Shown here piece by piece: positions 1 through 13,314 of a stretch of DNA of 64,000 bases (positions within the stretch are counted from its first letter, which is position 1; each line of letters begins with the position of its first letter). Location: assembly GCA_003254885.1 (NCBI GenBank), contig QANT01008409.1, positions 33,605 to 97,604 of the forward strand, read 5' to 3'. The position numbers were made by a program, and so were the translations under genes. The notes under the pieces are model-generated. The model did no database searches, had not been told where the DNA came from, and saw only the letters and a list, made by a program, of their open reading frames with translations. Source of the DNA: Purshia tridentata. Taxonomy: Eukaryota > Streptophyta > Magnoliopsida > Rosales > Rosaceae.

Positions 1-288
1 TTTTTTCTTAAACATTACTGAATTTGTTTTATCATCATCTTTGCCAAAATTTTTAGGCAAATACTTAAGATTTTTTATTTCGGAGTCTTTTTGGTTGTTT
101 GAGGACCCTGAGGTCCTTCTTAAGCCATAATCTGTTGCAAGTGGTTAAGCTTGGCACATGGGTCATAATCATTTAAACTGGAAAAAGGAAATGACTAAAA
201 AGGAATATTATCAAGTTGAATATTATATGGCATTGTAGATTGAGCTTGGGCATTCTCTTTCTCATGTTCTGTATCTTGTGATGAACAG

Positions 289-600
289 AAGTTGCGATTG
301 CGAATTGAAGATCCTCCACGAAGAAAGCACATGGTGTACCTAGGCGGTGCAGTTCTTGCAGGAATTATGAAGGTAAATATTATTGCTTGTTCTGTCTGGC
401 ACCGAGGTCATGTTTCTTTATGATGTCAACAATGCAGTCTTGTTTTATACTTCCCACATTAAAGGTAGGTCTGTACAAGTCATCTAAGAAAATTTCAATC
501 CGGTGGTTGACACATGCAGGATGCGCCTGAATTTTGGATCACCAGGGAGGACTATCTAGAAGAAGGACTTGCTTGTCTAAGCAAGTGTGGCCAGGCATGA
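289..600 (+). CDS. ARP2: Actin-related protein 2 (ARP2), last two exons; gene truncated by the window edge
   Basis: Two coding exons, 289-372 and 520-600, join in phase 0. They encode a C-terminus with [20 protein letters not shown] in the first exon and a last exon ending in LSKCGQA and a TGA stop. This is the conserved C-terminal end of ARP2, a subunit of the ARP2/3 complex that nucleates branched actin filaments and controls plant cell shape. The 288 bases before the first exon are intron, ending in a normal acceptor (gaacag). Both intron borders are GT-AG. Only about 54 of the expected roughly 390 residues lie here; the rest is upstream of base 1. The family call is firm because this block is nearly invariant between ARP2 proteins and differs from conventional actin. 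Confidence 0.93.
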
Positions 601-2752
601 GTTTCCAAGGTCAGTTTGCCACCCTCTTAGCTGTTGTGAGTAGTTGGAAGAGTGTCAAGCAAGACCGTGAGAGGTCAGAAGACACTATAGTATCAAATGA
701 TGTTCTGAGTGACCTATGGGAATGGTGTTGGAGTAACAATGTTTTCTTCTCTGTGTATCTATCTATAAGCCTAGTGCAATGAGTTTTTGTGATAAAAACC
801 AGCAAAAGCATCAAGGGTTGTATCATTATTGCTGGAATATAGAATGTAAAAATGTAGAAATTATTCTGTATTTTTAAATCTGTTTTCAATTCCATTTATT
901 GTGTTTTGGCAAAGTGAGAGGTTTCAGCTTTGGCTATATAGCGTAATCGTTTTCTGGTATGCCCGTGACTCGTAATTAAGCTGCAAACTTTCTCTTTGAG
1001 AATAGAATCACATTCTGAAAATATCGTCACTCAAACTTTGCACACCTATGGTAAGGACTCCACCTGATAGTGTGTTCTTTCATGCTTATCCTGCTGTTTT
1101 TTAAATCTCTCCCCGTCAGGATTCTAATGTACTTTCTTCTTTCTTTTTTGCTAAAATTTTTAGCTTTCTTTTCATCTGCACCATAAAAGGCCTTTGAGGA
1201 TTTTAATTACACCCAAAAAAAATCACAGTAAACCCACCTCCTAAAAATTTTCAATTTTGCCGCCATTAATTTTTATTCTGATGATTTCTTTAAAACTTGG
1301 AAAAAAAAATCAACAACTTAAAAAGGATTTAAATTAAAAAATTAATGGTGGTTTGTACGATATTAAGATGGGACAACAATTGTGCAAATATAGTTTTGTA
1401 TGTTATTTATATTTTTAACTTTATTAGCATCAATCTTGTGGCCAAAAAAAAAAAAACTTTATTAGCATCAATCTTTATCTTATTTTTTAAAACGGGGACT
1501 AGAGATTTGAACTTGGGACAAAAAAAATACCACTTAATTAATAGCGGTTACGTTGGTAGATTAGAGTAAACCACTCTTACTATTTAGTTAGCTCAATCTA
1601 TCCTAAGAAGACAAAGCAAAATAATTCTCTTATATTTTACTTTAGCCAGAGACCAAATACCTATTTTACCCCATAATTTAAACCTATTAGAATACTAGTA
1701 AAAGATTAATCCCTTCCCTCCCAGCAGGCTTTAACCTATTAGACTATAGTTATAGTTGTTCCTGCTCTTGGACTTGGTTTTGAAAGTTCTAAGAAACCCC
1801 CTGAAATGATTCGTTCTCGATTGTGCATGTCCTTTTTTAAAAAATAGAATAAAATAAAAAATCAATGGTTATGCATTTTACTGTATATTTTAGTTAAAAA
1901 GCAACCTATTAATTTATGCGATCCTCTTATTTTTATTTTTATTTTTGGAATAAAATAAATGATTACCGGAACTTGGCATCCTAGTTTCAACGGTTAGAAT
2001 TATATATGATATATGATGGTGAGGTGAGGTGAAAAGAGAAGTGAGATCTGAGAAGCAAAGTTTTGGTTATTATTATGACATTATTTCATAACTTGTAAGT
2101 TGTAAGAGACCAAGTAAGCAAGTTTTGGATACCAAACCCACCAAAACTGCCCCCACACCCAGCCACCCTGCGTCTGACGACAGTAGATTTCTTGTCTGTT
2201 ATATAATGTTAGGTTTCAGTACCAGTGGCCTACCCCCACCCATATAGGAAAGATGGTATTATACTAAATGAAGACCATACCCATTTGTCCATGAAACTCT
2301 ATCTGAAAACAGAACCCCTGCAATTCCATATCATTTGCCAAAACACTTGTATAATGCTGATACACCACCTCCTTTAATCAGATTTCAGGCACAACTACCT
2401 GTCCCCCTCACATTATAATTATATTCATTTTTTCTTACGTTTCTTAAACAAGTAATACAACTCATAAGCTGAGCCATTCACTTTCTATATTACACCTCCT
2501 AATTACACCGCCAGAGCCAAAACAGACAGACACACCCACCTCACGCTCTGTTGTATGCTTTTCTTCAATTATTTCTGAGCGTTCCCTGCATACTCTTCTT
2601 TTCTTTCAACTTGCCCACATGGTCTGTTTTCTCATAAATACATATATATTTTACGTAGTGTGCATTTACTCTCATTCTATTTTATGCCATAAGCCATATT
2701 CTTATTGATTGATTCTTGCTTCTTGTTTGTTGTCTAAATTTCTGTTGATGTT
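601..2752. other. ARP2 3' UTR and intergenic DNA up to the acyltransferase
   Basis: The ARP2 3' UTR probably runs to roughly 900. The remainder is AT-rich with no supportable coding region. It contains one direct-repeat-flanked A-rich filler (1417-1475, listed separately). The last few hundred bases before 2753 should hold the acyltransferase promoter and 5' UTR, but I see no motif there that I would call with confidence. Confidence 0.6.
1417..1475. repeat. 21-bp perfect direct repeat flanking a GGCC-poly(A) filler
   Basis: The same 21 bases occur at 1417-1437 and 1455-1475. Between them lies a 17-nt filler, gtggccaaaaaaaaaaa. The shape is that of a target-site duplication around a tiny A-tailed insertion. 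See the finding on the whole family of such sites. Confidence 0.85.
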
Positions 2753-4184
2753 ATGGTTGATCAGGTTGTGGAAGTGGTTGGAGAGTCTGCTGCAATGGAT
2801 AAGAACTCCAATGGCAATGTGTTCCAACTAAGAGTGAAGCAATTAGGAGAGCCAACTCTGGTCCCTCCTGCAGAGGAAACAGAGAAGGGTTTATACTTCC
2901 TCTCAAACCTTGACCAAAACATTGCAGTGACTGTTCGTACTATTTACTGCTTCAAGTCAGATGAGAAAGAAAATGACAAGGCAGGGGAGGTGATCAAGAA
3001 TTCTTTGAAAGAGGTTCTTGTCCACTACTACCCCCTTGCTGGGAGACTAGCAATCAGCTCAGAGGGAAAGCTTATTGTAAACTGCACTGGAGAAGGAGCT
3101 GTTTTCGTTGAAGCCGAAGCAGATTGTACTATACAAGAGATTGGAGACATAACAAAGCCTGACCCTGAGACTCTTGGAAAGTTGGTTTATGATTTTCCTG
3201 CTGCCAAGAACATACTAGAGCTCCCTCCTCTGGTGGCTCAGGTTTGTAATTAAACCTCTACAATACGCTTCATTTTTTTTTATTTACAATATGACATTAA
3301 TATATAGATCAATATTCTACCAGGTGACTAAATTCAAATGTGGAGGGTTTGCTCTTGGCCTGTGTATGAACCACTGTATGTTTGATGGGATTGGTGCTAT
3401 GGAATTTGTGAACTCATGGGGTAAAATTGCCAGAGGCTTGCCATTAACAGTTCCTCCATTTTTAGACAGAAGCATACTCAAAGCACGGAACCCGCCTAGG
3501 ATTGAACACCTGCACCAAGAATTCTCTGAGATAATTGGCACTTGTAGCAGTAGCAGTGACCTCTATGAAGACAAAATGGTTTATAGGTCCTTCTGTTTTG
3601 ACACTGAGAAGCTTGAAAAACTGAAAATGAAAGCCAGGGAAGAGGGTGCTGTTGACAAGTGCACCACATTTGAAGCTCTCTCAGCATTTGTGTGGAAAGC
3701 TCGGACAAGGGCACTGAAACTATTGCCTGACCAACAAATAAAGCTTCTGTTTGCTGTAGATGGGCGGCCTAAGTTCAACCCAGCACTCCCAAAAGGGTAC
3801 TTTGGCAATGGCATTGTGTTAACAAATTCCATCTGCCAAGCAGGTGAACTTGTCGATAAGCCACTGTCATATGCAGTTGGGCAAGTTCAAGATGCAATTA
3901 AGATGGTCACAGACAATTACATGAGATCAGCCATAGATTATTTTGAAGTGACAAGAGCTAGGCCTTCTTTGGCCTCCACCCTCTTGATCACAACTTGGTC
4001 TAGGCTATCGTTCGACACCACTGACTTTGGTTGGGGAGAGCCTATACTATCAGGTCCAGTGGCATTGCCAGAGAAGGAAGTGATCTTATTCTTATCCCAT
4101 GGGACAGAGAAGAAGAACATCAACGTGCTTTTGGGTCTTCCAGCTTCAGCCATGAAGGTCTTTCAGGAACTGATGAATATCTAA
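2753..4184 (+). CDS. HHT1: BAHD acyltransferase, omega-hydroxypalmitate O-feruloyl transferase type (HHT/ASFT)
   Basis: Exons 2753-3241 and 3324-4184 join in phase 0 to give 449 aa, the usual BAHD length. The catalytic HXXXD motif is HCMFD at residues 180-184 and the structural DFGWG motif starts at residue 397. The N-terminal part carries [10 protein letters not shown], typical of BAHD enzymes. The closest family I recognise transfers feruloyl-CoA to omega-hydroxy fatty acids or fatty alcohols, making the aromatic ester part of root suberin, periderm and some cutin; it acts in the cytosol. The first ATG at 2753 gives a slightly long N-terminus; a second in-frame ATG 14 codons later (MDKNSNG) is an alternative start. 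Intron 3242-3323 has GT-AG borders. A poly(A) signal-like aataaa lies near 4421. Substrate choice is inferred from family resemblance and from position next to ARP2, not shown directly. Confidence 0.85.
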
Positions 4185-4605
4185 AACAACAACAGCAAGA
4201 TTGTTTATTCGAAGCTCTTAATTATATTACTTGTTTAATAATTATTTGTTGTGCATGTGGATATGGACTAGCTAGTAGCTATTATGTGCTCATCAAAGAA
4301 AAACTATGCTACGCTTATGCAAACAGTCCGTGATATATTACTGATGGAATTTATTTACTTTGTTGGAGCTTCAAGTCTATTTGTTCTCTTCTACTTCTAC
4401 TTCTGTTTTGTACTATTCAAAAATAAAGCAAATTCAAGGCTTTTTCTCCCCTCCTTTCATGGCTTGGATTCACGGGCTCACAATTTCTAACTTCTAATGA
4501 TTTTACCAATTTCCAAAATATCCTAAACTTTTTTAAAATATAGAAAAAAAAAAAAAAAAAAAAAAAAAAGACACAGCCATGGTGAGTAGGTTGAGTAAAA
4601 GCTTA

Positions 4606-5389
4606 GGGCATATTTACTTATCATCAATGGGAATGGCAACAATGGGAGTCATTCCCATTCAAGTGTTTACTTGCATTTGGGAATGATTCACATTCTCATT
4701 GATGTGTTTACTTACTTTTGGGATTGATTCCGATTACCATTTCTGTGTTTACTTGCATTTGGTAATGGGAATCATTCCCATTCTCATGTTTACTAAACTT
4801 GGGAAAGGGCAAAAAAAAATGGTGGGCCCCACCAAAATCAAGAGTGGCATTCCTGATTTTGGGTGATTGCCACTCCTTAAGGGGGGTTCGGATTGGGGGA
4901 GGGGGAAAGGGAAAGAATTTTTTTTTGTCAAAAATACCCCACATTTTTAATGAAAATCCAAAACTACCCTTATATATAAATATAATTAAAGTGAAATTTA
5001 AGTTTGCAACTTAATTATACATATTAAGTTTAGGGGGAGGGGGAAAGGGAAAGAATTTTTTTTTGTCAAAAATACCCCACATTTTTAATGAAAATCCAAA
5101 ACTACCCTTATATATAAATATAATTAAAGTGAAATTTTAAGTTTGCAACTTAATTATACATATTAAGTTTACTCCGATTCCTGCTCACTCTCATTCATAT
5201 TCACTCCCATTCCTACTCACTCCCATTCATACACTCTCATTCCTGCTCACTCCCATTTATATTCACTCACATTTCTACTCACTCCCATTCATGTTCACTC
5301 CCATTCTTGCTCACTCCTATTCCTGCTCACTCTCATTCATGCTCACTCCCATTTCTACTCACTCTCATTCACGTTTAGTAAACATGCCC
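4606..5389. mobile_element. PIF/Harbinger-like (Tourist-type) MITE with TTA target-site duplication
   Basis: The left end reads GGGCATATTTAC and the right end is the imperfect reverse complement, GTAAACATGCCC. Both are directly flanked by TTA (4603-4605 and 5390-5392), the target duplication expected of PIF/Harbinger elements. Both arms are built from degenerate repeats of CATTCCCATTC and CACTCCCATTCAT type, so the ends can pair over a long distance. The core holds a 138-bp tandem duplication. No transposase reading frame is present, so the element is non-autonomous. Length is 784 bp. Confidence 0.85.
4895..5171. repeat. 138-bp tandem duplication inside the MITE
   Basis: Copy 1 is 4895-5032 and copy 2 is 5033-5171. 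They are almost identical; copy 2 has one extra T in a T run. Each unit starts with gggggagggggaaaggg and ends in aagttta. The near identity indicates a recent event compared with the much-diverged arms. Confidence 0.9.
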
Positions 5390-5734
5390 TTAATGTTTTA
5401 AATTTGGCTAACCATGGCTGGTTACTTTTTCTTTTTATTTATTTTTAGTTAAGACTTAAGAGTAAGTTCAGTCAAAGTTTATTTTTTAAAATTTGTGTCT
5501 GGAAATCAATACGAATTTCAATCCCAGTAAAAAAATCAATAGTAATTGCGTGAGGTGAACAACTTTTTCACTACTATGGGGGCCCAAGGCCCAACAACCA
5601 CAAACCAACTAGAGAAACATGGGCCTAGCAACACCTACTAATTCCTCAACCATAAATTGACATATCTGGTAGAACCCATACTAGGATCGAGGCCTAAAGA
5701 GGCCTAATCCATCAGCATTGTTTCTTCAAACTTC

Positions 5735-5775
5735 AACCCTGTAATTTTATTTTATTTTTGGCCAAGAACCCTGTA
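5735..5775. repeat. 9-bp direct repeat flanking a T-rich/GGCC filler
   Basis: AACCCTGTA occurs at 5735-5743 and 5767-5775. The 23-nt filler between them is T-rich and ends in ttttggccaag, which is the reverse-complement orientation of the filler at 1438-1454. Confidence 0.7.
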
Positions 5776-6160
5776 TTTAACATTACTACAAATACATTAG
5801 TATTCGACGTTCGTATTTTTATCATTCAACATTTGTATATTTATTATACAACATTATTATTTTAGATATTTAATATTTATACTTTTTTCTACCATGAGCA
5901 CTTTGTGTATACGTAATTAAGGTCAACCCCCCTATAATATAATATGAAGGGGCTTTTGTTTGTAGCTATTAAATTATTCAAATACTTGTAAGTTCTAACC
6001 CTTAAAAAATTATTAACTTTTCAATTAATCCATGTTCGCTTATCATAGCTTCTTAATATATATGCATGTCTTTTGCATAAACCATAATAATGATTAATGA
6101 GTAAAATATTATATCATCACCAAAAAAAAAAAAATTATATGAAAACAATCTCACAGTGCC

Positions 6161-6209
6161 AAATAAATAGATGCACCATTTAATCAAAAAAATGAAAATA
6201 AATAGATGC
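6161..6209. repeat. 14-bp direct repeat flanking an A-rich filler
   Basis: AAATAAATAGATGC occurs at 6161-6174 and 6196-6209 around a 21-nt filler containing tcaaaaaaa. A third, imperfect copy (taataaaagatgc) follows at 6233-6245 after another A run, so the process may have happened twice here. Confidence 0.75.
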
Positions 6210-8238
6210 GCAACAAGTCAGACAAAAAAAATTAATAAAAGATGCTCAAGTACGACGTCGTCACCAGTCACCAGTCACCAGACGGTGACTCTCCAGACAT
6301 TTGTTTTGTACTTGAAATTCACGGCTTACGGCTAAACCCCTAGGAGGGTAGTTTAGGAAGTGTCAGTTCCCCAGCAGCGCACTTGTAATATCTAAGCGAG
6401 AAAGCCGAAGCCAAACTCAAAAAACAAACAGCCCGTTAAACTCAAAGCCTTTGTCTTTGAGAGTTTGTGACTCCGAATTGGCGAATTCACAGTTGGTCAG
6501 CTTCAACTCCAGCCTCCAGCCTTCAGCCTCCAACCAATCCCTTTTTTCCATTCCAACCCAATTCACCCAACCCTCCATGGAAGAAGAACTCCTGCGTGCT
6601 ACTTGTACCCGCTGATTTTCTTACTCCACCGCATTCCTATAACCATAACAGGTGCTTACTCTCAGCTTTAGGGCTTTCAATTCTTCCTCCCTTTTTTTTC
6701 ATTCTCTCGGTTACACCTTATATTTCTTAATTTTACTTTAGGGCTGTTGTTGTACCCTCCTGTAAACCACACTAATGTCCGGTCTTCTTTTTCTTGTTTT
6801 TGATTTTTTAGTTGACGAATATTTTGTTTGTCTGTTTCAGAGTTTTGATTGGATAGGATAAGTTAGGATTAGTATGTAGATAATGAAAAAGAAAAATTTG
6901 GGCTTTGGTTAATGCTGCTTTAATTAAAATCTGTTATGGTTGATAATATGAATTAATAGTTTAATTTCAATATAATAAATCACTGAGTATCTAGGTTTTA
7001 GTATCTGCATGGTTTCTGAAGATGGAAACCTAGTAAACAAACACATTGATGTTTTTTGTTAGTTTGTAGATACCACGAATGAGTCTCATCTCGTGTGTAG
7101 CAAATTAGGAAAAGAAACATATGAAATTCTATGAATTCTCTTAAGAGGTTTGGATTCGACATAATGATGGTTTTCTATTTGCCACTTTATCTGTTTTCTT
7201 CTAGAAGTTATTGCAAAATTATAGACTTGTAGAGCGCAGGCCATTTAGCATCATCATTATTGGTGTATACAACGAAAGTGTGAACAAAGGTCCATAATCC
7301 CTCTATTTTCATTTGTCATTTTCAGAAATGGTTTATAGTGTATTGACAATGAGACCCTCATTACCTCTGATAATATTTAGATATGGATGGTGGATTTGTC
7401 TTGATTCATTTGAGATAACCATCTAAATCGAGTTCCCAAGTATGAAACATTTTGTACTTAAATATTGCCAATTAGCATGCAAGTACCGTATTTCTGTCTT
7501 CTCATAACGAACATAGGTGTCACATCTTCCCTACTTTGTACAGGCCTATAATATCCAACTCTAGATTTAGAGTCAATTTAATATTGTATATTTTTATTCA
7601 CTTTCTACTGTATTTGTTTTATCCCTGACTAGATTTAGAATGTTATTTACTTGAATCATGTTGTTTTCTATGTCCTATAGGCTCATTGCATGCTCTTGTT
7701 TTAGGTTTGAAATCGAGAAGGTATTATCCTTTCAAGCTCTGGTTTGGGGACTGGAAACATTACAAATTTGGAAGTAATTTATCTATAGGAAACGTTGATA
7801 TTCTAAATTTGTGAACAACATGATATTCCTATGCTATTTCTTAAAGAAAGATTAAATCTGTAGGAATAACAAATTAATGGGAATCTATAGACTCTACTCA
7901 TGTTCCGTGGCAATGGTGATAAGCATATTGTAGCTTGTGTGGTTGCAAATGCAAGGTTCCCCTTCTTAAGGCTTTGTAAAAAATCACTAAGTTTTCTAGG
8001 GTTTCTTTCTAACATTTCACATAGTAACCCTGTAAGTTATGCTTGTCAGACTCAAGTGATGTTTGCTTAATAACCACATGAAACTTTGTTTTGATTAATA
8101 TGTTGTGCCTTTAATTATCTTACCATGTGGGAATTTTTTTTTTTTTAATATTTTTAAATGTTTCCTTGTTGTGTGAAGGTTTTACCTTTTAAAGGCCTGC
8201 ATTGTTCATCACTAGTTGGGCCAACGTTTACTGGAATC

Positions 8239-11200
8239 ATGGGAGGTACATTTAATCCGCAAATTTTAGTGGAGAAGCTAGGCAAGCTCAACAACTCGCA
8301 AGCGAGCATAGAGAGTATCCTCCTGCTGATATCACATGGAAAAAATGTTTTCTTTAAATGTTTTATTTCTTTTTCTGGGACAAATTAGCACCTTTATGTT
8401 TCATAATCTTTATTACATAACTCATTTCTGGAAATTTTGTACATACGAGGACTCTTTAGTTGAAACCTTCATTGGGTTTGCATTCCATTGTCAATCCACA
8501 TAATTCAATGGATTTTCCATGTCCAATTCTAAATTTCTTTACCTTCTACTCTGTGACCATTGTTTGGTTTGGTATTTATACTTTTCTCATGGTATATATT
8601 TACTTACAAGTTACAGCTAGCAATATTTGTTTTACAACTTGATCTTTTGAATTTTTCATTCTTTTTTCACATATGTTGACAATGCTTGTTGTTATGTTTG
8701 GTGTCTATTAGTTGGTGGTTATTCTTAATGCAATTAAGCTTTATCACATTGGTGTATTTTTCACATGAATAAAGCAAGACAAGTTGTTGAAACATGGGCT
8801 AGGCAATTTCATTGCTCTCCACGTGACCAGAGATTAGCTTTCCTGTATCTTGCAAATGATATCTTACAGAACAGTAGGCGAAAGGGTTCTGAGTTTGTTG
8901 GTGAATTCTGGAAGGTTCTTCCAGATGCTCTTCGTGATGTAATTGAAAGCGGAGATGAGTTTGGAAGAAATGCAGCACTACGGCTGGTATAATTTCATCA
9001 CCTGTATACTCCTTTTGGGTTTTTTTATTTTCCTGAAAAAGGAAAAAGGATTCAGTTGTCCTGGCAATTAGTTTCTTTAGACAACCACTTAATCTAAAGG
9101 AAACCATGAGAAAACTAGAATTTCATGAATTTATGAGATGCATACTCAGAGGGACTTTACTATTTAGAAACATTGCAGTGTGATTTAAATGCCTTTGCCA
9201 ATGAAGCTTCTAGGAGCCCTTTTTTTTTTTGGTGGGGAGGGGAGGGGGAAGGCAATGCTTATAGAAGCTTACACTTATCTTTTTCAGGTATCTTTTCCTT
9301 TTCTTTCGTGAATGCCTGCAATCTTGTTGTTATCTTTATTCGGTCTTTTCATCTCTATTATTAGTATGAGAAAGTCTTAATTTTTTTCTTCTTCTAGACA
9401 CTGATAGTTGTTTCCAATTTTTTATTTGTAGATTGGTATATGGGAAGAGAGAAAAGTTTTTGGTTCTCGGGGACAAATTCTTAAGGAAGAGTTTTTCGGA
9501 AGGCAGCTGGAAAATAATAATAGAAATGGGAAGCATTTGGGCGTCAGACCGGTAATAATAATCAATTACTTGTAGATCGTTATGAATGTTTGGTTGCATG
9601 ACCAGTTTATTTCAGTTTATGATTTGATGGCTAATTCTTTTGTTCTTTTACCTTTGTTTTTCTCTCTTAAAATAAAAATAGAAACCTCCTGCTGGAACTA
9701 CATTGGACAAAATAGTTTCGGATTACCAAGTTATTTATGGGCAGATGGATGAAGACACCATATTGAGCAAATGTAGGAATGCTATTGGCCGTCTTGAGAA
9801 GGTAGAGAAGGAAATTGGTGGTGATTTCAATTCAGGTATACCCCACGTTTTTTTCTTCTTGATGATGTTTCTCCTACTTTTAATATGTTTAGTGCTTGTG
9901 ATTTATGTATATGCATGTTTGTTTATGACTCAAAATTGTGCATAAGATAAAAACAAACTGTAATTTAGGTTAAAAACATATGTTGTATTCATATTGCCTG
10001 TTATAATTGCACATGTTGTTGGTATGAAGTCAAGCACATTGTATCATATAAAACATTTCCCATGCATGACATGTATGTGTGATGTTCCAAAACATTGTTG
10101 ATTGTGTTGATTTCACTGTATGATCAATGCGGTTTGTGGTGATCCACGATATCTACAATGTCCCGCAATTGAAAATATGCTGTATGCTATTCTAGACATA
10201 GATTGAACTTAGTTTTAAATCGTTCCTCTATATACATGTATATGGAGAGAGGGAGGGGAACAAAACTTTTCTGATAATTTTTTCCTTTGCCGAAAAGAAT
10301 ATCCAAGAAAAGGAATAAGTTAGGAAAGAAATTTATTACTGTTTTAGCAAATTCTGGACCATAAGTTAGGGAAGAAATGAAGGTTATGTTGTCATTTATT
10401 TGATTGTTTGCTGAACCTATGCCTATGTCTTTTGATCATTCTGTGCATTCATTGTCCAGCTTGCAGATATGATCAACTTGTTTTGTCCATTGTGATTTAA
10501 GTTTTTCCCTTTTTTTTTTGAAAAAAACTTAATTGATCTTCCTTGATATTCTTGCCTCTGGTATTTGACTTGGCCATCTCTACATTTGCAGAGGAGGTAC
10601 AGGGGCAGCATGCTATACTGAGGGACTGTATTGAACAACTAACAGCAGTTGAATCGTCAAGAGCTAGTCTTGTGTCTCATTTAAGAGAGGCTCTTCAGGA
10701 GCAGGTTGGTTCACAGACTATCTAAGTGCAAAATATTGGAATTTTCATTTGTTGTTTATGAGATTATGATTTTAGGCAAACTGACATGGTTTATTTCTTT
10801 TATTTTAATCAGGAATTCAAGTTGGATCAAGTCCGCAACCAACTTCAGGTTTGGCATGTATATCAATCTACTTTTGTTGAAGTTTTACATAACTATATGG
10901 ACGTTTTACATACCTATTAAGTTATCTCCATCACATTGAATTGAATGTGGTAAAACATTCCATATATCCATTGCATTGATCATGATTCCGTATATGTATA
11001 AAACTCATAGCTATATGGTATTGCAAATATATTAAAAGAAAAACTTGCGCAGATATGTTAATTATACATTTATTACGTCAGGGCTGTTGGTTTTGTTGCC
11101 CTCCCAGTCCTGCGTTAATAAAAAAAGTTCTAGTTATATCTATACCTATTAAATTTGCACCCTTGTATGCAATGTTTTCCAGGCCGCACACTCCCAGTCA

Positions 11201-11986
11201 GGACAGACAACTAATATCTTCCATCAGTTATTGAATTGCGACAACCTGCAGCCGATAGGAGACCAGAGCTCAAAGGAAGCTCATACCTCTGTAGCACCTC
11301 ACAGCTTTATGGCGGTGGGTAGAGAACAGTCAGCTCCAGTAATGTACACACAGCAGGTTCCTTTTCCTGAAAAATCTGGTCATGTGGAGGAAGATCCTCG
11401 CAAGTCTGCAGCTGCTGCAGTGGCAGCAAAGCTAACTGCATCAACATCCTCAGCCCAGATGCTGTCTTATGTCCTGTCCTCTCTCGCATCAGAGGGTGTC
11501 ATCGGAAATCCAATTAAAGAAACTCCTGGTGATTATCAATTGGAAAAGAGACCTAAGCTCGAGAATGACCAATCATCATCTTACGTACCCCGGAGTCCTA
11601 ACCCATCTTCATCTTCTCCCTTCCCACACTCTGAATCTCACCAGCACAATCACAGTGTTTCTACCACCAACCAACAATATACTCCTAGTGAGCCGCCACC
11701 TCCCCCGTCATCTTCTCCTCCACCACTGCCACCATTACCACCAATACCGCAGTACCCTGTGCCCCAGTATATGCAGGCTGCTGGATCAACAGCTATTGTA
11801 CCATTCAGCTATAGCATGGGCCAACAGCCACCACCAATGCCTGGTTATCCAGCAGTAGGAGCTCCAGCGAATGGCATGTCTCCCTTCATGGCACCAGCAA
11901 ATTCTTATCAGAGTTTTCAGGCTCCCGATGGTAAATTTTACAACCCACAGTCATCCATGCAAATGGCGCCAATTTCTAGGCAATAA
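8239..11986 (+). CDS. CID (CTD-interacting domain) pre-mRNA processing protein, RPRD1/ENTH-VHS-like family
   Basis: Seven exons (8239-8314, 8739-8986, 9432-9551, 9682-9835, 10592-10704, 10813-10848, 11183-11986) join in frame to 516 aa with GT-AG borders throughout. Residues 1 to about 135 form a CID, the all-helical domain that binds the phosphorylated tail of RNA polymerase II; visible blocks are FNPQILVEKLGKLNNSQASI, QRLAFLYLANDILQNSR and EFVGEFWKVLPDALRDVI. The middle (about 150-250) is charged and heptad-like, consistent with the RPRD coiled coil. The C-terminal half is rich in Ser, Gln and Pro, with PPPPPSSSPPPLPPLPPIP. The role is inferred as nuclear, in transcription termination or mRNA 3' processing. 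The start follows the conserved MGGTFNPQ opening. By recall it corresponds to At3g26990. A 5' UTR intron is likely. Confidence 0.9.
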
Positions 11987-13314
11987 AATTCTCAGTTTCA
12001 GAAGAGGAAGGTTGCTCTGCTGCAGTAACATAAAGTCTCTGGGAAAAAAGTTGTGAAGCTTCCTTTCTCCTCCGCAGAGGGAACTTTATTGCATAGAAAT
12101 GTCTGTAATTTATATTTTTCAACTGCTTAATTTGTGGTTTTAAATCGTTCATTAACTGTTGAATAGAGAAGGGGATTATAATTAACGACTTGTGCCATCA
12201 CCTATTGCTGGTTGTGGAATGGGTTGGCTTTAAAGTAAGGTTCAGATACATCCGATATAGATTAATCATTAAGATAGATCTTGTACACTAAGCTTTATGT
12301 AGTTTCTTTTGACATTTTATTTCTTTTATGATTTATTTCATTATTTTAGTGTTAATATTTTCATTATTGCCTAAGTTTTCCAAATGATAAGTTCTTTCTT
12401 ACCTTGAAAGTTGAAAATTAAATATTTTATTCATTTTCTCACCAGAAAAAAAAAGATTTCAGATCATGTAATTCTTCTAAACCTGCAGCTAAATTTGTTC
12501 CAACCTTTTTCAATACATTTATTTCTAGGCAGAATCGTTTTCTGTAACTAGGTGATGAGCAGTGTTTGCAGATCGAGAACTTTTAAACTCGACCCCGTGC
12601 GTAGAAGAGTATATATATTAAAGGGTTTTTTAAGCAAATGTGCCAAGGAATAATTGAAGCTTAATTACAATTACTTAACTAATAATAGAAATTAATTAAT
12701 TAAGGACGGTGGTGATGAAACAATCACGTGTGTATGACGTGTTGGGATTTAATATAGAATTATAAGACAGAGTCTGATAGTCGCGTAGAGCATGTTTGGG
12801 GGTGTTGGACGTTGCTGTTTCTCTGTGAGACTTAAAAAATTAAATAAAGTAATACTAAAAAGAACACGTAGTGGAAATGGATACAGACCCATTGTCTACT
12901 GTAGCATCCTTTACCCAGCAACCTCTTAACATTTAACATGCCCCGCACCAAGCCTACCTAGGAGACAGATATACAGTACAAAATAGTATTATAGTTTAAT
13001 TTGTACCAAAAAAAAAAAAAACTCTGATTTGAAATTTTGAGCAATGGAAGAGAGTAACAAAACATTAAAGTCCCGTTTTTTTTTTTTTAATTATATTTTA
13101 TCAAGGCATGGAGCCATTTAAGAGAGATGATATCAAACTTGAGTATAAAGTTATTAATTCTACAGTTTTTATAATTGGACTAATCAACAACTATAAGTAC
13201 TCTTCAGTTTGTAATTCAAAAAGTATTTTAAATTTTGTTTTTTAATTTCATATCGATGTCCTAATTAGAAAATATATATCAAATATTAATATTATATATG
13301 GACAAGGACAAGAC

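Larger units (their letters stand above)
4185..8238. other. Intergenic DNA, MITE, and probable 5' leader of the CID gene
   Basis: The first part holds the 3' UTR of the acyltransferase, a long poly(A) tract (about 4543-4569) and a MITE (4606-5389). From 5400 to about 6360 the sequence is AT-rich with two direct-repeat-flanked fillers and no gene. Around 6370-6651 there is a G/C-richer stretch that looks like a transcribed leader; CAG|gtgctt at 6651/6652 is a good donor, and cactag ending at 8215 could be the acceptor of a 5' UTR intron of about 1.56 kb leading to the CID start at 8239. That leader intron is inference. Confidence 0.5.

Noticed and set aside
6467-6730. Frame of 87 codons upstream of the CID gene
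   Set aside because: It lies in the probable 5' leader and runs into a donor site; it uses a non-ATG start.
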